From: Undaria pinnatifida
Lineage: Eukaryota > Sar > Phaeophyceae > Laminariales > Alariaceae
NCBI GenBank assembly: GCA_012845835.1
Contig: JABAKD010000028.1
Span: forward strand, 5,676,296-5,740,295
Length of the DNA: 64,000 nt
Direction: 5' to 3'
Shown: in pieces, positions 45,156-55,484 of the stretch
How positions within the stretch are numbered: position 1 is the stretch's first letter
Layout of the letters: each line of letters begins with the position of its first letter
The notes under the pieces: generated by a model
The model's input: only the letters and a program-made list of their open reading frames with translations
Databases searched by the model: none
What the model was told of the DNA's origin: nothing
Position numbers and translations under genes: made by a program

Positions 45156-45416
45156 GACCCACCTTGGGTCGACTGTTGCGTGCAACAGACGCCGGAGCAC
45201 TAATTTAAGCCCTGCTGTGAACATACTTGGCGGGTACAACTTGTTATGCACATATGTCTAAACCTATGTTTAGGGTACTAACAGATAATTGAACGTATAT
45301 TGAGTTAACTGCTATGTACATACGCAGCAATTAGCGGTTGAAGAAAAGTACTAAGTGCGATCTCAGAACGTGTCAATAGTTAAGTGACGTGCGACGTATA
45401 ACACTCTGTACCGCTG

Positions 45417-45675
45417 TGGTCGCATCATTGGGCATTTTACCTTACATAGAATGGTTCAGACACATTTTGTCCGATAGTTCAACTGTATTTATTGGCGTTT
45501 CTTGTGAGCTCTTGAGATCTTGAGATACGAACGGGAAGGTCCATGGCCGGTGGCATGTCACTTCCCCGTGCGATAACGAACGGACTACTGCATTGTGGAC
45601 AAACGCACTCCGAGACCCCGAGGGGAAGTCCTCGGAGCTGTTACCACCGGGCCCGCAGTGGCGCGAGTCGGTTCA
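45417..45675 (+). repeat. 5' LTR, truncated
   Basis: It aligns with the last 260 bases of the 3' LTR, from CTGTACCGCTGTGGTCG to GCGCGAGTCGGTTCA. The first 480 or so bases are absent, so no target duplication can be read. Confidence 0.85.
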
Positions 45676-45786
45676 GTTCTATTGAATTGGGTAAGTTCTG
45701 CTTACTGCTCAAACCGTGACCAATTTGCTTTTCGGAGGCCAGAAAGCACTGTTTTGCGTGCTGGTGTGGGGCACCAGCCGAAAGCA

Positions 45787-46885
45787 ATGGAAGACCCTGC
45801 AGGAGCAAGAGGAGCGCAAACGCAGGGCGCTGACGGAGTCCATTCTGCGAGCTGGGGCAACCCGAGAGGTGAAGGCCGAGCCGGCGGCCGGCTGAAGCCG
45901 GAAATCAAGGTGACGATCGGGGGAGATAGACCGCCTAGGTTGGGTGGTGATGTTGTTTCCTTCGAAGATATGCGAGAATTTCCTGTTAGCTACTCGGAGT
46001 ACGAGCAGCAGATGCTTATCCCAAACCAATATGGAAGGGACCGGGTACTCGCGAGGAGGCGAGAGCTGGTAGATTCGGCGACCCAAATGATGGTGGCTGA
46101 TGAATTCTACGATGGCAAACCCTGGGTCGACCTCTCTGAGGAGGAGGTTTTGCAAGGGCTCAAAAGATTTGCTGGCGTAGATTTGCAGCAGACGAGTCAC
46201 GATGTTTTTTTGCCGTCAAATATACTGTGTGCTGAAGATGGATGCGAGCGTGCCGGTAGATAGCAGGGTGTTCTTACAAAAACGTGCCCTGCGGAAATAC
46301 CTTGCTGACAGCGGGATGACGGAGGTGGTGAGGCCTGACGGTCGGCAGCACACGCTAAAGCATGGCAAGGTGCTGGTGGAGGCAATAGCGGCGGGAATCA
46401 AGCCACTCGACTTCCGCCGCAAGGTGGAAAAAAATGTGCGTTTTGATCTCGGAATGCATGAACCTGACGCGTTGTTCAACATTATTGCCAAGCAGCAACG
46501 GGACCAAGCTGTAATTGAGGCCAATGATGCTGAACGTCGGCAAACAGCAAACCGGCGTGACTCTAGGTCGATGGCTACTGCGGGGACCAAGCCGCAGGGA
46601 CGTGCTGTTGACGAGCACGACTCATGCGAGAATGCCAAGGCCGCTGGTGTAAAGGTAGATCGGAGTCGTCGGTACGACAACAACGATTGTTTCGTATGTG
46701 GTAAGCAGGGACACAAGCAGTGGGACTGCCCCCAAAACCAGCAGGGCAAGGTGGGTAGAGGTGTCCATGGCCAGACCCACGGCCAGACCCCCGTACAGCA
46801 GCATCAGTCCCCAAGCGGTCCCACTCAGCACACCCGGAGCAACACAACCGGGATGGCCCCTGCGAATTCCCACCCCTCGAGTTAG
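45787..46885 (+). pseudogene. gag: Gag-like protein, frameshifted
   Basis: Two frames make up the gag region. The first (45,595-46,263) includes MREFPVSYSEYEQQMLIPNQ and FYDGKPWVDLSEEEVLQGL. The second (46,202-46,885) continues with DSRVFLQKRALRKYLADSG and ends after a zinc knuckle, CFVCGKQGHKQWDC, which fits C-x2-C-x4-H-x4-C. The frames change near a run of seven T at 46,204-46,210. One extra T would explain the shift, which is +1 in direction. Zinc knuckles bind packaged RNA in Ty3/gypsy Gag. The start used is the ATG at 45,787, which is uncertain because the upstream frame is open into the LTR. Confidence 0.7.
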
Positions 46886-47044
46886 TGCGTACAAAACTGC
46901 CTCAAAGTCGGTGGTAACGGAAACTGAACCTGCTGATCCTGAACCATCTAGGCGGAATGACGATGGCTACGTGTACATTCGCGTGCCGCGGGAAAGGATG
47001 GCGCCAGTGGATTATGGGCTCACCGAGACGGTACAGCACCAGGT

Positions 47045-48040
47045 GTGCCTCAGAGCACTGGGCCAGAGAATGCAGCGCCAGTTCTTCACTCCGTTCCGGT
47101 GCAGCTGCCGGCACCCGCGTCGCAACAGTCATGTGGTGATACCAGCACCATTTCATACGCGCGTGTCTCGGTCTTACAGCCGGGTGGAAGTGGTGATACG
47201 AGCGTGAATACGGTGGAGACCGAAACGCACTTGGAGGCCCTGCCGCAGCATATTGCAGGGCGTCTCGCGATTTCCAGTGCTTCCGGGGCTGTTGAGGTTA
47301 AGGTACTGATATATTCTGGTTCAGGCATTACAGCTATATCGGAGGAGCTGGTAGAGGCCCTCCACGGACAGCCGGGGATGACGCAAACCGCGTTAACAAA
47401 GGCGGTTGTTGGGCATGCGCGTGTGGTGACGTCGTTTGGCCAGGAGTGTGATATTGAGACGCAATCACGTCCGCTCCACTTAACGATCGAAACACCATGG
47501 AGACCAGTCCGATTTACCATGCCGTTTATCGTGCTCCCTGGGGGAGGCGATGTGGTTATCATCGGGCAGAAGACGCTAAGAGAGAAACTCGGCATCGACA
47601 TCGTGGCGCAGCTCAAGGCCTCTGTACTGAAGGCGCAAGGGCGTCAACATGGTGCTGGGTTGGAGCTTACAGCTCGTTCTGTGGGCAAGCCCAACGATGG
47701 TGCTGTGCTGGTGGCGGCGATGGCTGTCACAGCGTTCGTGCCGGGCGGTGACGCACCAGGCGACGTGGACGATGAGGTCGCGCTGACGCTGCCATCTCAA
47801 CGACCCATCATATTCCATGTTTCCGAGGTGGAAATGCGGGATTGTGCGAGCGTGTTGGAGACGGCTGCCAATAACGCTGTTGACAATGGCTCCCCGCCGG
47901 AATGTGTCAAGATCCGGCGCGATATTGTTTTTCACACGCACCTTGACGTGTTATGTCGGGCGTTGTCGGGTGACCCACATCCGCGCAAGAAGCCTGGGGC
48001 GGTCCGGTTTCATTCAGGGGCAAGGATGGTGCGGGTGAAG
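47045..48040 (+). pseudogene. pro: Retropepsin-like protease and start of RT
   Basis: A long + strand frame holds an aspartic-protease-like fold signature. VKVLIYSGSGITAISEELVE takes the place of the usual D-(S/T)-G-A motif, but the catalytic Asp is Tyr (TAT for GAT). FTMPFIVLPGGGDVVIIGQ fits the later hydrophobic-Gly part (flap and I-G-x-D-like region). About 150 residues on, DPHPRKKPGAVRFHSGARMV corresponds to the N-terminal lead-in of gypsy reverse transcriptase. After VKPPLERS the similarity stops and chromodomain DNA follows. The frame is open to 48,238 but past about 48,050 it reads the chromodomain in the wrong frame. Confidence 0.65.
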
Positions 48041-48066
48041 CCCCCACTTGAACGTAGTCGCCTGAG

Positions 48067-48290
48067 GTGGAGTGCGGAAGAGTCGTGCCCCGACTGCCGC
48101 TCGGTAGTGACGACGAGTTTGTCGTCAAGGTGGCCTGGGAGGGGCCGGAGGAGGCGGAGAGCACCTGGGAGCCGGTGTCGCGCGTGTTTGATGGAGCGAC
48201 AGCCGTGCTGCGAAAAGAGCTCAAGGCGCTGCCGCTGAAGATGGATCAGAAGCGGGGACTCGTATCGCGGTATGGGCGCGTTTTTGGTCA
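48067..48290 (+). pseudogene. Chromodomain remnant
   Basis: In a second frame the sequence reads DDEFVVKVAWEGPEEAESTW and EPVSRVFDGATAVLRKELK. This matches the W-x-G, E-x-T-W-E-P core of chromodomains that end the integrase of chromoviruses and steer integration to marked chromatin. It is joined directly to the beginning of reverse transcriptase, with no integrase. Confidence 0.7.
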
Positions 48291-48319
48291 TATTGTGGTT
48301 TGGGGGGGGTCCCGAATTT

Positions 48320-49058
48320 TGAACTGCTGATTTCCGGTTTTATCGAAGGTTTGAATTTCAAGTTTTTCTGACTTGGAATTTCTGCGCAGGGCGCTGATAG
48401 CACCTGATGCAGCTCCAGCTGGCGGTTCATCGCCGAGGCTGTGTGTGGACAGAGCATGTCCGGGGTTGATTCTTCCGTTTTACAGGTGTGGTTATTGTGC
48501 TGGAATACACATTCCTTATGTGGTCTGGGTTTTCGGCAAGTTACATGCGCAATTGGAGGTGTGAGGCGTGGTTCGTCGTTTGCTTGGAGATGCATTGGTG
48601 ATGACGCAGCTGCTGAACAACCGTTGCTCACGGTAAGTAAACGAACGTGGTAGATCTTCGGTCGTGGTGAAAATGACCGGGATGTGTTGGATTTGACCAA
48701 TGCCCAACGTATGGACAGCTATGTTTATCAAAGCTACTCGGTCTGAGCCAACTTGTGGTTGGTATCCTGAGATTGGCCTTTGGAGGGTGCTGTACCGCTG
48801 TGGTCGTATCATTGGGCATTTTACCTTACATAGAATGGCTGGACGCATTTTGTCAGGGAGTTCAATTGTCATTATTGGCGTTTCTTGTGAGCTCTTGAGA
48901 TCTTGACATACGAACGGGAAAGTCCATGGCCGATGGCATTTCACTTCCCCGTGTGATAACGAACTAACTATTGCATTGTGGACAAACGCACTCCGAGCCT
49001 ACGAGGGGAAGTCCTCGGAGCTGATACCACCGGGCCCGCGGTCGCGCGAGTCGGTACA
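48320..49058 (+). repeat. 3' LTR, 739 bp
   Basis: It begins TGAACTGCTGATTT after the poly-G tract and ends GCGAGTCGGTACA. It aligns with the inverted LTR at 56,887-57,619 (733 bp) and with the truncated 5' LTR. The start at the first TG is inferred. Confidence 0.8.
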
Positions 49059-49276
49059 CATGACTCTGGAGCACGCACCAAAATTTCTTCCGAGGCACGT
49101 GACTTGTGGGGACATAGTAAAGTATTCACCAGCACCAAAATCACTCTTCATCAATAAATAGTCCAGGTCTACGTCGCGTCTAATTCATGCATCGAGTACA
49201 ACCAACAGTACCCCCTTTCTACGCATGCCCCTTTTCCTTGTTTCGATCGTCGCTCGTGTCCCAACGAGTCGTGTAG

Positions 49277-52200
49277 CGCCCTGGTTCCTGTTTACGTGCA
49301 CTATGGTTGTTGCGGCGCCAATATGCCTGTTCTACCGGTAGAGGGGCAGGTATATCTGCCTATTCATGGCAAAGATGGGGTATCCGACTTCGCTCAGAAG
49401 GGCGGGGAGGTCGCGGAGGTATTCGGAGAATTCTGCAGGGACAGTTTGTGCATGGAGAGCTGGGATTTCATCATGGACTGCATGGCATACAAGGTATGTA
49501 CCGTGGCTTGTTATCAGACCGACTACGCGGCGCGAGCTCTCTGCACAATCGTGCCAGCCAATTGTTTACTTATGTACCACAAGGAGCATCGGAACATCGG
49601 CCCTATTTGTTTTTGAGCTCTCTCGAGGCAGGTATAGTTCAAAACAGACTACATTCAACGAAGCGTGTGCCAAAGGGCTTGGGATGAAAACGAGGTTATT
49701 CGTTGATGCGTGTTAACGTTGAACATGCTTGTTCTGGCCAACCGTTTTCCGGGCGATGGGACTCCTCCATTGATTAACCTCCCATGATTGGAATTCCATG
49801 CATGTGATGGCATTGCTCGTTTGGTATATACCTAGACCATGATGTGGATCGTAAGGTTGCGACTTCATATTTCTCGAAGCTAGTTGTTGGATTCTGCGCA
49901 AGTGAGGACTTTTAGAAAATGTACGTGCATTTCCATGGTAGCACGCGTCCGTTGTAACGGGATGACGTTGGGAACTACTTGTACGCCGATGACATTGCTC
50001 TCAAAGTACGATCCCCAATCCGTTCTTGTGTTCTTAATCGACCCAGAAATTGGCCGACCCGCACGAGCAATTTACATGTTTCATCGGCATCGTGGATCGG
50101 TATCTTCGACCCACGTCCGCGCAGGAGATTAACCTCGGTAGCAAGATGCAAGACCAACTCCGGCCATTCCAGACAATGTGAGAAAGGTGCTGTCGAGAGG
50201 CACGGGCGCAATACCCCGGCTAGCGCGCAATTTCGTTTGGAGGCATCATACGCTCCAAACGGCATAGAAGTTATTGTCACGATCCAAAGCGTTTGGTTAT
50301 ATAGGTGAGTGAGTGGTTTAGTGAACCGGGCAATGAAACCGACAAGACTTGATGCTTGATCCTCGAAGCATGGTGGGACTTCCCCGCGCGGGCGTTGCTG
50401 AGGTGGCGAGGGTGCCGGAAAATAGTCAAATATAACATGTGTACATCAATGGTCCTCTCGAGCAGATATGAATACATCATGAAGGTCATACATAAAGTAG
50501 AAGCTAAAAAGGCTCGGCTGTACCATCTTAATGAGAAAAATGCCAAAAACGGCATTTTTCCGCAATTGATTTCCCACGACTACAAAGATCAATCTACCAC
50601 TGGGACTATCCAGTGCCATCAAACCGCCACCGTGTCCGTGTCATACATAAGGACAATCACAGACATCCTGATCTACAATTGAAACGGCCTACGGCACGGC
50701 AGCATGTTATCTTTCGCCAAGATATAACGAGTCAATGCAAAATAAAGTCGATCAGCATCTTTCCTGCACGTTCATTTTTTTCCATACAAATTTTCTGCCC
50801 TCGCACTATTCTCGCCCTCCCTCCTAGTAGTAATCCAGATCTGTGGTCGCATTGCACTGCAGTGACATAAATAAAGATTTCGTTTCGTACTCCCTGAAAG
50901 CGATAACGAAATGTTAATAAAAACCCAGGGACAACATGCAGAATAAGTTGAAAATGGACGCATGCTTCGATACTGTTTGCCATCTTATTCATGAGGCTCC
51001 AAAATTGAGTGCTCTATTCAATACTATATTTTCTCAATGTCCCTGAAGACAGATTTTGGAGAAAACAGACGTGCAACCCATTGAAAAACCCTGTTCTTTC
51101 GGCATTAAATTGAAACTATCGCCACATACGCAACGAACAAATTTCTACGATTATGGCTTAACCCTTTTGGAGGTCGTTTACAGCAACCCTTTTGGAGAAT
51201 ACGAGGGTTGTCTTATTTTCATGTCTCTGTCAGTGGCGCCAGCGTGCAGCAGTAGGAGTAGGATCATGCTGCCCCCGTCCCGTACGAGTCGTTGCTTTGT
51301 TGCCATTCGGACACCAATTGTACCATTGCCAACCAGCTATGGCCGATGGGGTAATCGTCCATTTTTGTCGTCAACGTTTCCCTCTGAAGTTTCAAAGGGC
51401 CCATCATTCTGAGAACATTATGGGCGAAAAGTACTACCTCTCTCGTAGCGCGCGTCAATAACACGATCTAAAATTCAGAATCCGAAACCCAAAATCTGAA
51501 TGCCTGAAATCACGATCCATCGTCCTATAACTCCAACGTCAACCCGGTGATCAACAAGCAGCCGCAGTCACGAGAGACTTCTGTGCACGGCAATCAAACG
51601 GACACCAGCTGGGTAAAATTGGCTCACAATGAGTGCACTAACTCATTAGCCCCACCCATCACTATATATTATAAAAATATAAATACACTCCAGCTGTGAG
51701 ATCGAATATTTTGTCGAAACTCATCTTTGCAAGCTGTATGTGATACTCCGATCGCGCGTACTACGGGTTGCGTGTCCTCATTAAGGATATAGGTCGGCGA
51801 CTCCCCTCGAAACTTTACAGTGTAGCTATCAGGGTCAACAGGGTGATGTTAGTCAGTCTGTGCGCGGAAACTATAAAACCCGTTTTTGAGTCTGTGCGCG
51901 GAAACTATGAAACCGTTTTTTAGGGGGACAAAATCTGACAGCTGTGGAAGGAAATCCATCAGTTTATCAAGTGTATCCTGTAAGTCGTATAATCGGTGAG
52001 GGGACCGCGGAGTGTTGAAGGGCGTAGGGGCCTGGGTATGTGTTAGACAACTGCCCCCCGGATGTGTGCACTTAAAAACAAACGCATCTAAGGTCCAAAA
52101 CCTCGAACCCAAAACTTATCATCAGCAAATTTATCAATGGAGTGCAGAAGCTCTTTTACTCCATCCAGAAGGCCAACATCAGTTATGTGCCTCCCAGGTT

Positions 52201-54944
52201 TCAATTGATATCTCATCAACAACGATTTGGAGAAACACATCATTTTCGCCACTAAAACTCTTACGACCAAAATACATATTCCCAGAGTCGTTCTACGGTA
52301 TAGCCCCCCCATGTTTTCTTTAACGAAATGCCAGTGTCGAAACCACCTCCCGTCCGTATCTCCCGAAATACGGTGTCCCTTGACACCCCGACGTCATCGC
52401 TCGATAGACCTTTGCACACAAGAAGCTATACTGCTACTTGTGGTTCAGTAGTATCCTTCCTCGTGTCGAGCAGCCATGAAACGTTCGTTAAAGGGAATCA
52501 CTGGTTTAGCGGGGGGCTGTCGTAGAATCAGTCCCCAACCCATGTTCATCCAAACTCCAAAACGCTCCTCTCGCTTTTGCTTCGCTCAGTCTCACATCAG
52601 CCAATCCACTTTTTCGTATTCTTCGCGAACATGCTGTAGCTGCTGCCGCCGCTGCTGCTGAGAGTCATCGTTCTTATTGTTAACCACAGTACCAAGCAGG
52701 CCGACCAATTTGGGCTCATGTCCGGCCTCACTGGTGCTCAGACATTGCATTTGGGTCTTGGTTAAGATTCTCGCCGCGACGATCTCGCGGAGCACTCCCG
52801 CCGATATTAAATTGATGTGCTGGATACGCTTTGTTTAATTGTCAACTCGTTCAATCACAGCTCACCCCGCTACCAATCTGATGAACTGTCCGATAGGTCG
52901 GAGATTGACAGACCGTGATGGCTCCTTCAAATCGATCCCTCCTTGCGAGCAGCGCTCCTAGCCACTCTGTCCTCAACCGTTCTATCATCTTCGTCTTCTC
53001 AGTAATACCTTCCAACTCCTTTCTTGCCAGCTCACTCAAGGCCGGTCTCCCGCTCTCCTCGACTTTTCCCGACAATGCTAGAACCGGAAGACCCAACCTG
53101 CACCCGTCTGGCAGGTCCACAGGACGATCCCCTGGCTTCCAAAGTATGCGCAAAGCCATGCGATTGATCGTGGCTCTTGACGCTCGAAGTGTGATGGAAC
53201 GTCCTGGTGTGGGCAGTGGTGGGGGGACCGGGTTACCGGCATATAGTCAAACATATCATGTACAACGTATACATATTAACGCTCCTCTCGAGCACACACG
53301 AAAACATCATGAAGGTTATCCACAAGTTAAAAGTCAAGTGGGTTCGACTGCACCATTACCATCGAAAAAATACCAACCAAGGGATATTACGAACCTAACG
53401 TCCCGCTATAGTAAGGCTAATCTACTATTGGGACTCCCTAATATCTTTATCAGGAAAGCGGAACCCCCAACCTCGCTGGTTTCGCAAGTTGATAGACTGA
53501 AGGGGACGCCTTCAGAGATTATTTGGCTCGGAGAAGCAAGACAGTGTCTGAGGTCAAGGAAGTACGAGGAGTAAAACGCAGTCTTTTTTCACTACGTGGG
53601 GCTAAAATTGGTCGAAACCGAAAACTCATGAGAGGGGGGCAGTAATAGCTACCCCACCTGAGCCTACGTACGTACGTCAACGGCGCAGAAGCACGCCTGC
53701 AAATCTTCCAGACTGATTGAGTCACTCAGGCTGGCGTATCCTGGGCGACTGTCATCCACAACGCACTACTCTGCTGTGCTCAGATGCTCTCCGAAGCCAC
53801 AACCTACTTATTTAACGGGTTATTCTAAGCTGCATACCTTTCCGATGTACGTTTACCTCAACACAGCGCTGACCTAGGTATACTCTTGCCCAATAAAGTA
53901 TCTGTATACCGCTCTGCTCTGCCTACCACGTTTTTTCAGGTGACAGTCCGGCTATGTACACCCATCGCTCTTACCGCACATGAGCGTTGAGGCATCCTCA
54001 CGTGGGAAGTAGCTCCAACGCTCTTATAGTGGTTTCCCTGTGTCTTAAGTATCGAAATGCCTCGCAATCGTGTCGAAAACCGAGTTCACCACATCATCAA
54101 CCCGTCATCGTATCCGTATATTGTACAAGAACAATCCAATCTCTTTAAACAAATTTTCATCCGTTTGCTGAACTCGTCGCACACATCCAATCATCGTAGG
54201 AGTACCTTTGCAGGTCTTGATGCGGTCGCAAGAAATACCATTCTCGACGATTCGGTAAGAGAAATCGTCATGATGCTTGAAGACAATGTATTGGCCAAGT
54301 TCAAGCTCTCTCCGGGGCTGCAGCGACTAGAGCAGAGGGAGCTCATGGAAATTGGTGAGTAAATAAGAGCATATTACCATTTTCTCATGACATGCGGCCG
54401 CCTGCACACGGTAGCTGGATAACATTGATGACGACAATCCGCACAATCATTCAAGCAATTTATGCTGCAAGGCCGATTCACACCTATTGAGCTCATCGTC
54501 AACAGCCATCGTACGGTTCATCTGCGTTGTAGCTGGGAATGCGTGCGGTGTACATTTCCCAGGGAAAATTTCACACAATTAGTGAATAAGATCCAAATCG
54601 TTTGCGTCCTATGTTGGCGGCGAGGCCAAACATTCTGGAGGGCGAACATCGGTCGAGGAAAACAGTCCTGCAATTATTCCATAGGGCACAGCAGGCAAGA
54701 CCTGTTGGATGCAGCAGCACGACCTTCTCGTAACCTGGGGATATCTTTTGTATGTGGAGAGCTCCCACCCACTCCCCTCCCTCACTCCGCCTTCCTCGTT
54801 CCTACAGACGATAATCAACCCTCGTTTCCCCCAATTCATCACCCCCGGACGACTCACAGTTGCCCATCCCTACACATCGCGACCTCTTGTTGTGTGACAT
54901 CGCCGGACAGAGATTCAATCAACGCGTGTTATTGCGGATGGTGA
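49277..54944 (+). CDS. 7TM-RGS G-protein regulator, RGS exons 6-9
   Basis: The 3' half of the gene starting at 35,513. Exons: 49,277-49,493, 50,047-50,177, 54,200-54,354 and 54,808-54,944 (stop TGA). Junction phases 2, 0, 2 and 1 all match, and donors are GTATGTAC, GTGAGAAA and GTGAGTAA. Exon 6 finishes segment 7 (SALVPVYVHYG) and opens the RGS domain with VAEVFGEFCRDSLCMESWDF. Exon 7 gives FTCFIGIVDRYLRPTSAQEI and NLGSKMQDQL. Exon 8 gives LDDSVREIVMMLEDNVLAKF and KLSP. This order matches RGS domains, which speed GTP hydrolysis by G-alpha subunits. The tail (exon 9) is Pro- and Ser-rich. The joined product is about 462 residues, close to plant AtRGS1. There are no stops or frameshifts, so it is likely functional. 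Confidence 0.72.
49500..50040. other. Intron 6 of the 7TM-RGS gene
   Basis: About 550 bases between the two first RGS exons. No further feature was seen. Confidence 0.5.
50370..50620 (+). repeat. Family D repeat, copy 1
   Basis: It aligns with 53,190-53,440. Shared words include ATAGTCAAATATAACATG-like, GGTCCTCTCGAGCA-like, CATCATGAAGGT and CTACTATTGGGACT-like. Divergence is about a quarter of positions. The inner part of both copies is open but shares no known domain. Both copies lie in intron 7. Confidence 0.6.
50775..50870 (-). mobile_element. SINE body fragment
   Basis: It contains CTCGCACTATTCTCGCCCTC and AGTAGTAATCCAGATC, which match the body of the full SINEs, without the tRNA-like head. 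Confidence 0.5.
50880..51665. other. Spacer within intron 7
   Basis: Only short frames. Nothing could be identified. Confidence 0.35.
51670..52060 (+). mobile_element. Family A left arm (solo)
   Basis: It begins TTATAAAAATATAAATACAC, then CTCCAGCTGTGAGATCG, and follows the arm through GGCGACTCCCCTCG, CAGGGTCAACAGGGTGATG and AAATCTGACAGCTGTGGAAG. A small internal duplication, TCTGTGCGCGGAAACTAT, occurs twice (51,858 and 51,892). The arm ends where unrelated sequence starts near 52,050. Confidence 0.85.
52088..53159 (-). CDS. Candidate - strand gene inside intron 7, unknown
   Basis: Three - strand open segments in a row have protein-like composition. Segment 1 (52,851-53,159) includes CRLGLPVLALSGKVEESGRP and LARKELEGITEKTKMIERLR, a probable helical or coiled region. 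Segment 2 (52,592-52,830) includes INLISAGVLREIVAARILTK, then a Gln-rich stretch from CAG codons, and ends EEYEKVDWLM. Segment 3 (52,088-52,312) includes MRYQLKPGRHITDVGLLDGV and ends FADDKFWVRGFGP. It lies antisense in an intron of the 7TM-RGS gene. No family was recognised; a transposon gene is possible. Confidence 0.3.
53190..53440 (+). repeat. Family D repeat, copy 2
   Basis: It matches 50,370-50,620 with shared ATAGTCAAACATATCATG, GCTCCTCTCGAGCACA, AACATCATGAAGGTTAT and ATTGGGACTCCC-like words. Confidence 0.6.
53450..54195. other. Spacer at the 3' end of intron 7
   Basis: No feature was identified before the acceptor of exon 8. Confidence 0.4.
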
Positions 54945-54949
54945 CGAAG

Positions 54950-55230
54950 GCAGGCTGGCGTTGATGGCCAGCGACTATCTTGAGAGAATAGCATCTCCGT
55001 CGAACCGCAGTGAAGAGCGCAATACTTGAAGCGTCACACGGCTCACGTATAGTTTTTTACCGCAACACCGTGCTTAATACGTTCCGAAGGGGAGACAATT
55101 GCCGACCAGGTTCCCTTATGCGTCGCTGTGTTTACCATAAAGTGTGCGAGGTTTGCGTAAAGCGTCAGTCGGTGCTAAAATGCGCATTAAATTCGATATG
55201 CCTATCTGCATATTGTGCTTAGATACGATC
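54950..55230. other. Downstream of the 7TM-RGS stop codon
   Basis: This is probably 3' untranslated and intergenic DNA. No AATAAA-type signal was seen close to the stop. Confidence 0.3.
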
Positions 55231-55234
55231 AGGA

Positions 55235-55480
55235 TATGACAACGGCTTGATGACTTTAGAATGTTTCCAATAATAGGTGGGCTGCGTCGTAGCGGGAAAT
55301 CAGGATGGCGTGTTTGTTCCGGGCTAATTATCCACCTTCTTTTCCACCGAGTGCAACCCTCGTCGTACTCCGGAGGGGTTAAAATGCAGTGTTGCATGGT
55401 CTTTCTACTTGTAGCTCCTCTGCCCTACTACTGTTCGTACAACGGGTGAGCCAGCCCACTACGCTTCAAGGGATGATTAA
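55235..55480 (+). repeat. Family F repeat, copy 1
   Basis: It aligns with 58,720-58,950. Shared words are CAATAATAGGTGGGCTGCGTCGTAG-like, CCGAGTGCAACCCTCGTCGT-like, CTACTACTGTTCGTACAACG and CTACGCTTCAA. Confidence 0.65.
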
Positions 55481-55484
55481 ACTT

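Larger units (their letters stand above)
45417..49058 (+). mobile_element. Non-autonomous chromodomain Ty3/gypsy element, copy 1
   Basis: An LTR retrotransposon lies in intron 5 of the 7TM-RGS gene. The parts in order are: 5'-truncated LTR (45,417-45,675), gag with zinc knuckle, protease, the first residues of reverse transcriptase, chromodomain, a poly-G purine tract (about 48,302-48,309) and the 3' LTR (48,320-49,058, starting TG and ending CA). Reverse transcriptase, RNase H and integrase cores are missing. The second copy, at 56,887-58,600, has the same join. Frame breaks show that it is no longer coding a full product. Confidence 0.85.
39169..49276 (+). other. Intron 5 of the 7TM-RGS gene, 10.1 kb
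   Basis: Bounded by the donor GTAAGTGACTC after exon 5 and the acceptor GTCGTGTAG before exon 6, with a pyrimidine-rich tract upstream (TTTCCTTGTTTCG). The phase is 2 on both sides. It holds a family B repeat, a family A end, a TIR element, a GC-rich duplication and a chromodomain LTR element, all detailed separately. None interrupts an exon. Confidence 0.6.

Noticed and set aside
46202..46263. Programmed frameshift at the seven-T run in gag
   Set aside because: The shift needed is +1, not the -1 typical of a slippery T run. A single inserted T explains it, and the element has other frame breaks.
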